DNA from: Gemmatales bacterium
GTDB lineage: Bacteria > Planctomycetota > Planctomycetia > Gemmatales > Gemmataceae
Length of the DNA: 64,000 bases
Reading direction: 5' to 3'
Assembly: GCA_026004675.1 (NCBI GenBank)
Contig: BPJP01000004.1
Span: 372,001-436,000 of the forward strand
Shown here in pieces: positions 17,763-27,018 of this stretch (the first letter of the stretch is position 1; each line of letters starts with the position of its first letter). Made by a program: the position numbers and the translations under genes. The notes beneath the pieces are model-generated. The model was given only the letters and a program-made list of their open reading frames with translations. It did no database searches and had not been told where the DNA came from.

Positions 17763-18602
17763 GTCTTAGGCTTGACCATGCGGTCCGTATTTTTGACTGT
17801 AAACTCCGGCATCTTGCTAAAAACGCCAAATGTTCCGCCGCCCGTTTCTGCAAATACGAGTCTCTTGATGTTGACGACATCCTCGCCATCCACAACTTTG
17901 ACGCGCTTGGCAACCCAAACACGCCCGTTCGCATTGATATTATCGGTGAGCTGCAAAACGGGCGAGTTGTTCTCATAATCGACCCGGAACTGCCGTGGGG
18001 CGGGTCTCCCAGAGATACTATTGTAACTGATGCTCACATTGCCTTTGAAGGTCGCTTGGCCGGCATCGATTATCAAAGCGCGGTTTGCCACCGCGCCGCC
18101 CGCGGCCACCTGAGTGAAATCCCCGCCGCCTTGTGCGTGAACTTTAAAGCCGGCTCCCCCTCCGACTTGCCCCTTCTTAAAAATGATCTCACCAATACGA
18201 TTGTCAGCGAGGATCTCGATTGCGATGCCCCCTTGGGGAGCCAACGTAGTCGTCGTCCCAATTAGCACAATCTCAAACGACTTCGGCGCCGTTTCTTCGA
18301 ATTCGATTTTCCAGATGTTGCCGCCGTTGTTGTCGTTGTCGCGTAGCGCTCGAATGGTCCCGGCGAATTTCTCTGCATTAAGCGCCCGCAGGTCGCCCCC
18401 CTGTAATCGTCACATGCGAAGCGAACAGGCCTTGGTCCAAAGGATTCGTAGCTGTTCGCGCTAGGGCTACAATCTGATCAATGCGCACCACGCTCGTGCT
18501 TCCTGGCTGTTTCGCGACGTCAATCGACTTTGCCAGAATTTCACCCGCGCGGAGCAATTCGATTCGCGTCGCGGCAATCCGTCCCTGGGGATCGACACGC
18601 AT
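17747..18602 (-). pseudogene. SP1: surface-protein 3' module, one frameshift
   Basis: The frame from 18602 (MRVDPQGRIAATRIELL) reads to HVTITGG, then shifts at a run of six G (minus strand, around 18395-18402). With five G it continues DLRALNAEKFAGTIRALRDNDN through IVLIGTTTTLAPQGG to the stop at 17747, about 284 residues. The product is beta-strand and glycine rich, without a signal peptide, and ends FTVKNTDRMVKPKTWSIE. It resembles the end of a large extracellular protein rather than a complete one. It overlaps the start of WD40-1, the same SP-then-partner order seen three more times to the right. No enzyme motif was recognised. Confidence 0.6.
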
Positions 18603-18943
18603 TTTAGTTTGCTATCTCCTCAATAATCCCAACCGCGCCCCTGCGCGCACCAGGAAGACCTGGCAGGCCTGACAGCCGCGAAACCCGCAAAGAACAAGGT
18701 ACCAAAGGGTCAGAGGTGCTGCTTGAATTCGCTGGTAGCTTGCCGATGTCACCGGGCGTTTTCCTTGAGCTGTTTTTGCAACCGCCGAAGCGCGGCTTTG
18801 GCTTCTATCGTCACACGCGCTCCTTGGCTGCCCTTCGCGAGCTTTTCCAAAAGAGAAAGTGCGTCATTGCTGGCAATGTGCTCGAGCACTTCGACACATC
18901 GAAGTTGACGAAGGCGATTCGCATCAGATTGAAGTCTCTTTAA

Positions 18944-20422
18944 CAGCCCGTTGAAAAAGTCGGTTCGGGGGCTTGACAGGCGTGGTATATTGGCGGGTGT
19001 TATTCACTGATTTCAGGGACGAACGACAGGAGTCGCAATGGCGCTGGGTAAACGCAAGCGCGAACAACAAGAGATGTGGGTGGCGACCACGGACTTGCCG
19101 AAATCGCCGGGTCACCCCTTTTACAGAAAACTGAACCAGTTGCTGGCGGAAGCCGGTTTCGATGACTGGGTCGAACGGCTGTGTGCTCCGTTCTATCATG
19201 CGGTGATGGGTCGGCCGTCGATTCCGCCGGGCGTCTACTTTCGCATGATCCTGGTGGGCTATTTCGAGGGGGTGTCGTCGCAGCGTGGCATTGCCTGGCG
19301 GTGCAGCGATAGCCGATCGCTGGCGGAATTTCTGGGCTACGGTCCGCAAGAGAGGACGCCGGATCATTCTTCGATGAGTCGGACGCAGCAACGGTTGCCG
19401 CTGGAGGTGCACGAGCAAGTCTTCGCGTTTGTGTTGCGTCTGGCCGCCGACAAGAAGCTTCTCCACGGCAAGACGGTGGCTGTGGACTCGACCATGCTGG
19501 AGGCGAACGCGGCAATGAAGTCGATCGTCCGCAAGGAGACGGGGGAAGACTATAAGGAGTACTTGCGTCGTTTGGCGGAAGCGGAAGGGATCAAAGAAGC
19601 CAATGATGAGGACCTGCGTCGCTTCGACCAAAGCCGCAAGGACAAGAAGGTGAGCAACGAGGAATGGGAGTCGAAAACCGACGCCGATAGCCGGATTGCG
19701 CGGATGAAGGACGGCACGACGCGCTTGGCGTACAAGGCCGAGCATGTGGTCGATATGCAGAGCGATCTGGTGCTGGCGGCGACGATCTCGCCGGCCGATC
19801 ATAGTGACGCGCAGACGCTGTGCGACAGTGTGATGCAGGCGCAAATCAACGTTGGCGAGAAGGTGGAGATCGAGGAGGCGGTGGCCGACAAGGGGTATCA
19901 CAAGGCGAGCACGCTGGAGATGTGCGCGTTCATGAAGTGGCGGACGTACATTCCGGAGCCGAAAAGGAGACATCGTCATCGCTGGACCGACAAGCCGCCG
20001 GAGTATCGGGCGGCGGTGTACGGGAACCGTCGTCGCGTGCGTGGCGCGCGGGGCAAACGGCTGCAACGACTGCGGAGCGAGTTGACGGAACGAAGTTTTG
20101 CCCATGTGTGGTGAGACCGGCGGGGCGCGTAGATGTTGGTTACGCGGACTGGAGAAAGGTGACCAAGCGATATTTGATCCAGGTGGCGGCGCGGAACCTG
20201 AGTCTGATCCTGCGGAAGTTGTTCGGAGTGGGCACGCCGCGGAGCCTACAGGGCCTTATGTATGCTTTTAGGCTTCTCTATTTTTACATTATGATGTTCT
20301 ATTTTTCCATAGTGATGTATTGGAGACGTCCGCGACCTTGCTGGGTCGATGTTCATTGAGGAAGGATATTCCCGCCGCCTCGCCGCCGTTTCACCACAAA
20401 ACCGACCTAAAACAACGGGCTG
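18944..20422 (+). mobile_element. IS-A: IS1182-like insertion sequence
   Basis: A 1479-base element with related ends: CAGCCCGTTG at the left and CAACGGGCTG at the right, and further matching CGGTT just inside. It is flanked by the palindromic 4-base target duplication TTAA (18940-18943 and 20423-20426). It carries one transposase gene on the plus strand. The same element recurs inverted at 22806-24297. The IS1182 assignment rests on the DUF772-type N-terminus of the transposase, its DDE spacing, the element size and the palindromic target; it was not checked against a database. Confidence 0.9.
19038..20359 (+). pseudogene. Transposase of IS-A (DDE, IS1182-like), frameshifted near the 3' end
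   Basis: The ATG at 19038 follows AGGAG. The N-terminal DUF772-like part (GRPSIPPGVYFRMILVGYFEG, LAEFLGYGPQERTPDHSSMSRT) precedes the catalytic core with Asp150 (VAVDSTMLEAN) and Asp284 (VADKGYH). The frame stops after ERSFAHVW at 20114. Relative to the IS-B copy there is an extra G near 20108 and an extra A near 20156; without them the protein continues HVCETGGARRCWLRG, which carries the expected catalytic Glu, and ends at 20359 with about 439 residues. As read here the protein lacks its third catalytic residue and would be inactive. If the extra bases are sequencing errors, the element could be active. Confidence 0.85.
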
Positions 20423-22805
20423 TTAAGAGCGGTGCACCTCGTGTCATTGCTTCCGGAGACTTCGTAAACAGCAGAAAACCGGAGAGTTGCGATTCGGCTG
20501 CCGCTCCTATTTTTGCCACACGCGCGCAGTGGCTTCCTCCCGTTTCTGAAACACGTCACTGTCCAGATTCGCAACAACTTTGCTAACGACATCTTCTTCC
20601 GGACCGGAAATCGGGCGTAACCGCGCCGCGTGAACAACTTTAGCGTGTGTTCGGGTTGGCGCACCATTCGGCGCATCGCCGCGAACGCAACATCCGCTCT
20701 CTCATTGGCAAGCTCCTTCCAACACTTATCGGAAGCCGACCCAACCGTGTCAGCTTTGGGATCAGGCTCCGGATACAACTCCCAAATAAGTGCAGTCCGA
20801 TCCGAACTTCCCGAAACAAGCGAGCGACCGTCAGGCGAAAAGGCTAACGCAGTTATGCTGCGCGTGTGGACCATCAAACACGGCACGCCGTTTCCCCCCG
20901 TTTCTACCTCCCAAACACTAATGACATGCGAATAGTCTCTTTCGCGCGTGATTCCCTCGATAGTTACGAACATGCGGCCATCCGCGGAGAAAGCCTGTGG
21001 GCAAGGCTCGACCGCATAGCCGACAAATTGACCAAAGTCGGAAGGCGGTCTACACAAGATTTGCTTGGGCAATTGAATCGTTTGTGCTGTCGCTGGCTCA
21101 TACAAGACGAGACCGGCGCTCTGTTCATCGAACGCCATTTGAAACAAGGCATGGCGACCGTCGGGCGAAAAGGTGGCCCGGTCGAGACTGTCGATTTGGC
21201 GTAACCGGCGCTTTTGAGCCGGACTCCAAATCGAATCGTACGCGCCATTGAGCACGAGTAGTCCCGTCCCGGCGAGGAAAAACAAGCTATCGAGCTTGGG
21301 ATGCTTGCCAACGAAAAGTCGGCGCCTTTTGCGCCAATCGAACACCCGACCAGTTATCGCGCTCGGCAAGACCCAGGAGGTCCCCGTTACAGCAGGCACT
21401 GGCCGCGCTGAAATCAACCTCGAAAACCGGTCTTGCGGTTGTACAATCGATCAGCGTCGTCTTACCTTTGCCGTTGGTACAAACCAAATGGCTGCTGTCC
21501 GCTGAGAAGGCGAGGGCCTTGCCGTTTTGATAAAATATATTCTTCATCGAACGATAATCAAAAAGGGCAAAGCGCGAACCGAGATTAACTGCGGCATGAC
21601 GCCCGTTGACTGCAAATAATGCCGAATGGATTTCACCTTTATCTTGAAACAACGTCTTTGCTGATGCCACATCGACGACGCGATAATTATCTGTTTTGTT
21701 CTGAATGAAAACAAAACGAACACCGTTGCTCGGCGTATAAACTTCCTGTGAGCCGGCACGGATTGTCCCATCGCTCGCGACCCGTTGTACTGTCCCAACA
21801 ACGAATGTTCTCGCCGAAAGTAAGGACCATTTGCCCGTTTCGGCTCCAGACGACACGTTGGATTGGTTCGCTGTGCTCGCGAAATCGCGATGATGGTTTC
21901 CACGTCGTTGTGCTCCAACAACGGATTGATTGCCCGACTTTTCCGAACAGATGTTTTCCGTCAGCGGAAAAAACGCATTCCTCAACACTCGGCAACGATG
22001 CCAACTGCTTCCCGGTCTTGCAGTCATAGAAGTAGCTTGTGGCTATTCGCCCCGCTGGCGTTTTGTTGGCTCCCAGTGACCTGAAGAAACGGCCATCGGG
22101 CGACACCTCCAAGACGTATCGAGCCTTGACCAGATGCATGGCACCGATCTTTTTCCAGTTCGTCGTATCGTAAATGTCAAGTTGCCCCGCCTGGCCTTTG
22201 CCCGGCCTCAGCACATACAGACGCCTGCCAGCGGGACCGAACGCAACATCGTCGACGGGCAGATTATCGGGGAATTCGTACACGACCGTTCCGCTGCTTA
22301 TCGTCCAGACAAACTTTCGATCTTGAGATAACGAAATCAACAGCCGAGCGTCGGGAGAGAACAATACCCTGTCAATCATTTTGGAATGGCGCTCGAAGTT
22401 GTGCAGTCTCTTGCCGCGGCGCCAGTCCCACACCTGAACGATCGGCTTTTTACCGGACTTGGCCAAGACCTCGACTCCGACTGCCAGGTACGTACCGTTG
22501 GGCGAAAAGACCGGCCGGCACACCTGCATCTCGCTGCGGAACGGAAGCCGAAAAATTCTCTTGCCGCTGTCCCATGTCATAAACAACAACGTCGCCGCCG
22601 CAGACGGGAACATCGGTGAACGGGACTTCGACCACTGCCAACAACTTACCGTCGGGGGGACAAGTTCGATGTGTGCCACGGTTCAGCCAAACGGCCGTAC
22701 GACCCTCCCGGATGCAGCGTCCCATACGACGTGCCCGGCCGCCAACCGATGGCCGGCGTAAGAAAGCATACCTGGCCAATTTGCGTGAAAGCGAACACTT
22801 CCTAG

Positions 22806-24297
22806 CAGCCCGTTGTTTTAGTCGGTTTTGTGGTGAAACGGCGGCGAGGCGGCGGGAATATCCTTCCTCAATGAACATCGACCCAGCAAGGTCGCGGGAC
22901 GTCTCCAATACATCACTATGGAAAAATAGAACATCATAATGTAAAAATAGAGAAGCCTAAAAGCATACATAAGGCCCTGTAGGCTCCGCGGCGTGCCCAC
23001 TCCGAACAACTTCCGCAGGATCAGACTCAGGTTCCGCGCCGCCACCTGGATCAAATATCGCTTTGGTCACCTTCTCCAGTCCGCGTAACCAACATCTACG
23101 CGCCCCCGCCGGTCTCACACACATGGGCAAAACTTCGTTCCGTCAACTCGCTCCGCAGTCGTTGCAGCCGTTTGCCCCGCGCGCCACGCACGCGACGACG
23201 GTTCCCGTACACCGCCGCCCGATACTCCGGCGGCTTGTCGGTCCAGCGATGACGATGTCTCCTTTTTCGGCTCCGGAATGTACGTCCGCCACTTCATGAA
23301 CGCGCACATCTCCAGCGTGCTCGCCTTGTGATACCCCTTGTCGGCCACCGCCTCCTCGATCTCCACCCTTCTCGCCAACGTTGATTTGCGCCTGCATCAC
23401 ACTGTCGCACAGCGTCTGCGCGTCACTATGATCGGCCGGCGAGATCGTCGCCGCGCCAGCACCCAGATCGCTCTGCATATCGACCACATGCTCGGCCTTG
23501 TACGCCAAGCGCGTCGTGCCGTCCTTCATCCGCGCAATCCGGCTATCGGCGTCGGTTTTCGACTCCCATTCCTCGTTGCTCACCTTCTTGTCCTTGCGGC
23601 TTTGGTCGAAGCGACGCAGGTCCTCATCATTGGCTTCTTTGATCCCTTCCGCTTCCGCCAAACGACGCAAGTACTCCTTATAGTCTTCCCCCGTCTCCTT
23701 GCGGACGATCGACTTCATTGCCGCGTTCGCCTCCAGCATGGTCGAGTCCACAGCCACCGTCTTGCCGTGGAGAAGCTTCTTGTCGGCGGCCAGACGCAAC
23801 ACAAACGCGAAGACTTGCTCGTGCACCTCCAGCGGCAACCGTTGCTGCGTCCGACTCATCGAAGAATGATCCGGCGTCCCTCTCTTGCGGACCGTAGCCC
23901 AGAAATTCCGCCAGCGATCGGGCTATCGCTGCACCGCCAGGCAATGCCCACGCTGCGACGACACCCCCCTCGAAATAGCCCACCAGGATCATGCGAAAGT
24001 AGACGCCCGGCGGAATCGACGGCCGACCCATCACCGCATGATAGAACGGAGCACACCAGCCGTTCGACCCCAGTCATCGAAACCGGCTTCCGCCAGCAAC
24101 TGGTTCAGTTTTCTGTAAAAGGGGGTGACCCGGCGATTTCGGCAAGTCCGTGGTCGCCACCCCACATCTCTTGTTGTTCGCGCTTGCGTTTACCCAGCGC
24201 CATTGCGACTCCTGTCGTTCGTCCCTGAAATCAGTGAATAACACCCGCCAATATACCACGCCTGTCAAGCCCCCGAACCGACTTTTTCAACGGGCTG
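22806..24297 (-). mobile_element. IS-B: second copy of the IS1182-like element, inverted
   Basis: A 1492-base near-identical copy of IS-A in opposite orientation, with the same ends (CAGCCCGTTG at 22806, CAACGGGCTG ending at 24297). It is flanked by the palindromic target duplication CTAG (22802-22805 and 24298-24301). The different duplication from IS-A shows the two insertions were separate events. The differences between copies that I checked are mostly single extra bases in short runs, with few substitutions, so the insertions are recent or the copies have been homogenised. Confidence 0.9.
22868..24203 (-). pseudogene. Transposase of IS-B, multiply frameshifted
   Basis: The same gene as in IS-A, read from the ATG at 24201-24203. 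Relative to IS-A it has several extra bases, for example in GATCTGG (to GGG), in GAGAAGG (to GGG), in the GGCGGGG run and in CGTCCG (to CCC), which split the frame into several pieces. At the two places where IS-A is frameshifted (near 20108 and 20156), IS-B reads normally and shows HVCETGG with the catalytic Glu. A consensus of the two copies gives one uninterrupted frame of about 439 residues. Confidence 0.8.
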
Positions 24298-26169
24298 CTA
24301 GGCGAACTTTCGCGCCAACCGGCAGTGCATCTCCGTACAAGTCGGTCTTGCACGCTCCGGCACACAAAGGTGCCGCTGCCGGCGATGCGCTCAGGACTAC
24401 CGCAAAGAACAATCGTCGCCATCCCTGTTTTTGCATTGGACGGTCCCCGGTCGGTCAACGAAGAAGAGACGCGAGTTTATTCGTTAGTTCCATCTTGCCT
24501 GTCTTTTAGCAAAGGGCTCCCCGCGAATCGCCAACGATTGAATGAGATCGATATCCGCTTCGATTCAGCTTCTCATTTAAATTCTCTACGCCGGCCATTA
24601 AGTTCTCACTTGGAGGATCAGACAAACCGTCCCGCATCCCTCCTTTGGCCCGATGTCGCAAATTCAGTATGTGTCCCACTTCGTGCGCGATTGTCGTTGC
24701 AATGAGTTGCGGGCGGTTTCCCACTGCGCCCCCCTTGTCCCGGTCGATTAGTAGCCCCCAGATTTTTGGATTATTGGGCTGAAGGCGATTTCCGAGCAAA
24801 GACATGCGATGGTCCTTCGTACTGTCGCTGACTTTGATCCGATACTGGAGTTGAATGCTTGTTGCCGTATCTCGGTTTCCCGCCTGTGGATCAGGAACGT
24901 GAGCTGGCAAATTGATGGCAAGCCCGGAAAAGTTGCCTGTAATGCTGTTGACAAACGTAAGGTTAAGGATTTCGGGACGCGCATTGATGGAAATGGCTTT
25001 TTCGGCGTCGCTTATGCCGCCTTTAGGACGGGTGTTGTTTACATTATTGACGAGACCTGGAGCAACGTACGTGACAAAAACTCCATTGCCGAGTGCTATT
25101 GAACCTTTGGCTGCTGTCTTGTTCTTGTCAGGAACGAGCAGCACACCAGCTTGACGCAAAAAACCGATTTGCAATTGCAATAAACTGGTCAGCGGACTGC
25201 ACAATGCGGTTTTTGATATTTACGGGTAAACCGTCATTTGGTGGCCTGCCCTGGCCGGAGTGATTGAATTCGATACGGTATATACTTTTGTTGGACGACC
25301 TGCATTTCAATAAACTCAATTGGCTTCTCGTTTCCTTGCAGGCGAATAGTCAATTTTATTCTACCTTCTTTGATGCCATAAAGTCGCACTTGCAAGCCAG
25401 TATTGTCCATGGCACCATCCACGGGAAAGAAGGCTGCTCGCGGCAGTCGATCATTGACCGGTTTCCCTTCCCGGTCTACATTTTCGATTTCCCAAATCAA
25501 CCGCGGGTCGTCGGCCTTGAATGGATTATTCACATCACCGGAATTTGTTCCACGAGTGAGTTGTACGACCGCCACATGGTCACGGTCGAATTCCTTTCCT
25601 GGTTCGGGGGGGGCCATCCGTTTGTAAAATAACAACTGTCGATGGATTGACAATCACGTTCAGAGGAGCAATTGTCTTCTCCTGGATCAAATAAATATTC
25701 GTTCTGCCTGTAACAGGATTCAAGTTGACTCGCGCCACAGGAATGGTAGCCGAAATGTTGTTCGTTACTACGTTTTCGATTGTCGTCAATTCAACAGTCG
25801 CTTGAATGGAGACGGTTTTAAGGCCTTCGTCTTGAAACTTCACGACTATACCGATCGAGGGAGGAACAATCGCAAATGAACCGTTCCTTGCGAGAACTTG
25901 CGAACTTCCGGTATTCTCCAGGACAAATCCTCGTTCAGCCAAGGCCGATGACCTCCGTAATAACCCCGTCTCCTGCGTCTATAATATAACGTTGATTTAT
26001 GACACGATCTTTAATTGGATTGCCGCTCTCATCCACCAAAGACAGTCTGAAGGTGAAGCGAGCTTCCTCGGTTTCCAAAAACCAATTCACTTATACCAAG
26101 AATTCCGGGTTCGGGCCTTTCCGCCTCAATCTTCAAAGAGATTCCTTGCTCAGCCTCTGCCGGTAGCTT

Positions 26170-26607
26170 CCCTTTCGCAACCTGCAGTCGTCCCCTGCAC
26201 CGTTTTCGTTGTCGTACGCCGCCGATAGGTTCACCATACCAGGTTTGATATTCGCCAGGAACAGCGTTTCGGCCGTGCGATTGATCAGTGGATTTCGTGA
26301 CCGCCGTCTGCTTCTTGACTTCCAAACTGCCGCGGTCGGTTTGTAAAACGTCACGGCCAACGGTAGGCTGCCCACTGGCGGGCTGTTGTCAAAATGCGCG
26401 CCGGCCGAAGTGTCTTCGCCGAGACTGTTCATCAGCAAGTCGGCCGTGATGGTCGATGTCGATTTCTTCCCCGGCTTGATCACATCCGGCGTCGCCGTCA
26501 GGGTCAAGACCAGCCAGCGAGTTGGAGAAAGATTCGTTGCCGTATCGCTCCCCGCCCCATTTGGCCCGGCGTTGGAACCCCACCAGTTGTTCTCGGCATC
26601 GAACGTC
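26170..26607. repeat. Diverged ~440-base direct repeat (copy 1; copy 2 at about 36420-36856)
   Basis: The Ig-like and NNWWG region of SP2 is closely similar to that of SP4, by eye around 90% identity, including long identical blocks such as the one coding DVIKPGKKSTSTITADLL. In SP4 the similarity stops at about 36856, at the junction with a WD40 5' fragment. The left limit is approximate. Confidence 0.8.
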
Positions 26608-26915
26608 AGGCCGCTTTGATTGTCGATGCCCACCGCGTTGCCGACGATCCGGTTGAAATTCGCTCGCGCGTCGGGCGAAGTTCGTCAGAACCAGAATCCC
26701 GGTGTTGCCGTCAATGAGGTTGTTCCCCGAAAAATCCGCACCCCCTTCGTCCAAAAACGACGTGCACGCCCTTGCCGGCAAGAGAACTCGCAAACAGATT
26801 GGACGTGATCGACGGTGCGGCAAAGCCGAACGGCAAATTGTACAGGCCGATTTCATCAGCACCCGTTGCCGTGGTCGCCGATCGGAATTCATTCGACGTC
26901 ACCACCGTGTTGTCG

Positions 26916-26985
26916 CTGATAAAGTTGAACAACCCGAAGTCGTTGTTGAAAATTTTGTTGCCGGTGACGATCGAGTCGGGCGTCT
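26916..26985. repeat. 70-base perfect direct repeat (copy 1; copy 2 at 31314-31383)
   Basis: These 70 bases are identical to 31314-31383 in SP3 and encode part of the beta-helix (IVTGNKIFNNDFGLFNFIS). Identity ends abruptly at 26985, exactly where SP2 meets the region after WD40-3. This is the expected footprint of homologous recombination or duplication between modules. Confidence 0.9.
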
Positions 26986-27018
26986 TGGTAGTTTGTGAAA
27001 TGGCTTATTTTTCGCCTT

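Larger units (their letters stand above)
18749..24436 (-). pseudogene. WD40-2: WD40/HEAT protein gene interrupted by two insertion sequences
   Basis: The start at 24434-24436 encodes a signal peptide (QGWRRLFFAVVLSASPAAA) and then GDALPVGAKVRL. IS-B splits the gene there; on the far side it resumes GSVRFHANWPGM. The body (20427-22801) holds WD40 blades such as RSITALAFSPDGRSLVSGSSDRTALIWE. IS-A splits it again, and the tail KRLQSDANRLRQLRCVEVLEHI...LKENAR ends at 18749. Removing each IS with one copy of its 4-base duplication restores the frame exactly (VRL-GSVRF; APLL-KRLQ). At least five one-base frameshifts also occur in the body (near 22690, 22655, 22570, 21750, 21380 and 20610). It starts 69 bases after the SP2 stop. 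Confidence 0.85.
24506..26985 (-). pseudogene. SP2: 5'-truncated surface protein with metzincin-like C-terminus
   Basis: The module starts without an initiation region at 26985, inside beta-helix sequence (TPDSIVTGNKIFNNDFGLF) identical over 70 bases to SP3. It then has NNWWGSNAGPNGAGSD, an Ig-like stretch homologous to SP4 (LTATPDVIKPGKKSTSTI), further beta-rich sequence, and a C-terminal 232-residue open segment ending at 24506. That segment carries HEVGHILNLRH, the zinc-binding HExxHxxxxxH pattern of metzincin-like proteases, followed by SENLMAG as a plausible Met-turn. Several single-base frameshifts lie between 25200 and 26950. With no start or signal it is probably a silent module or remnant. 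WD40-2 follows after 69 bases. Confidence 0.7.

Noticed and set aside
18944-24297. The two inverted IS copies as a composite transposon that carried the WD40 body in.
   Set aside because: Each copy has its own different 4-base duplication, and the interrupted gene is rebuilt exactly across both sites, so the middle segment was there before the insertions.
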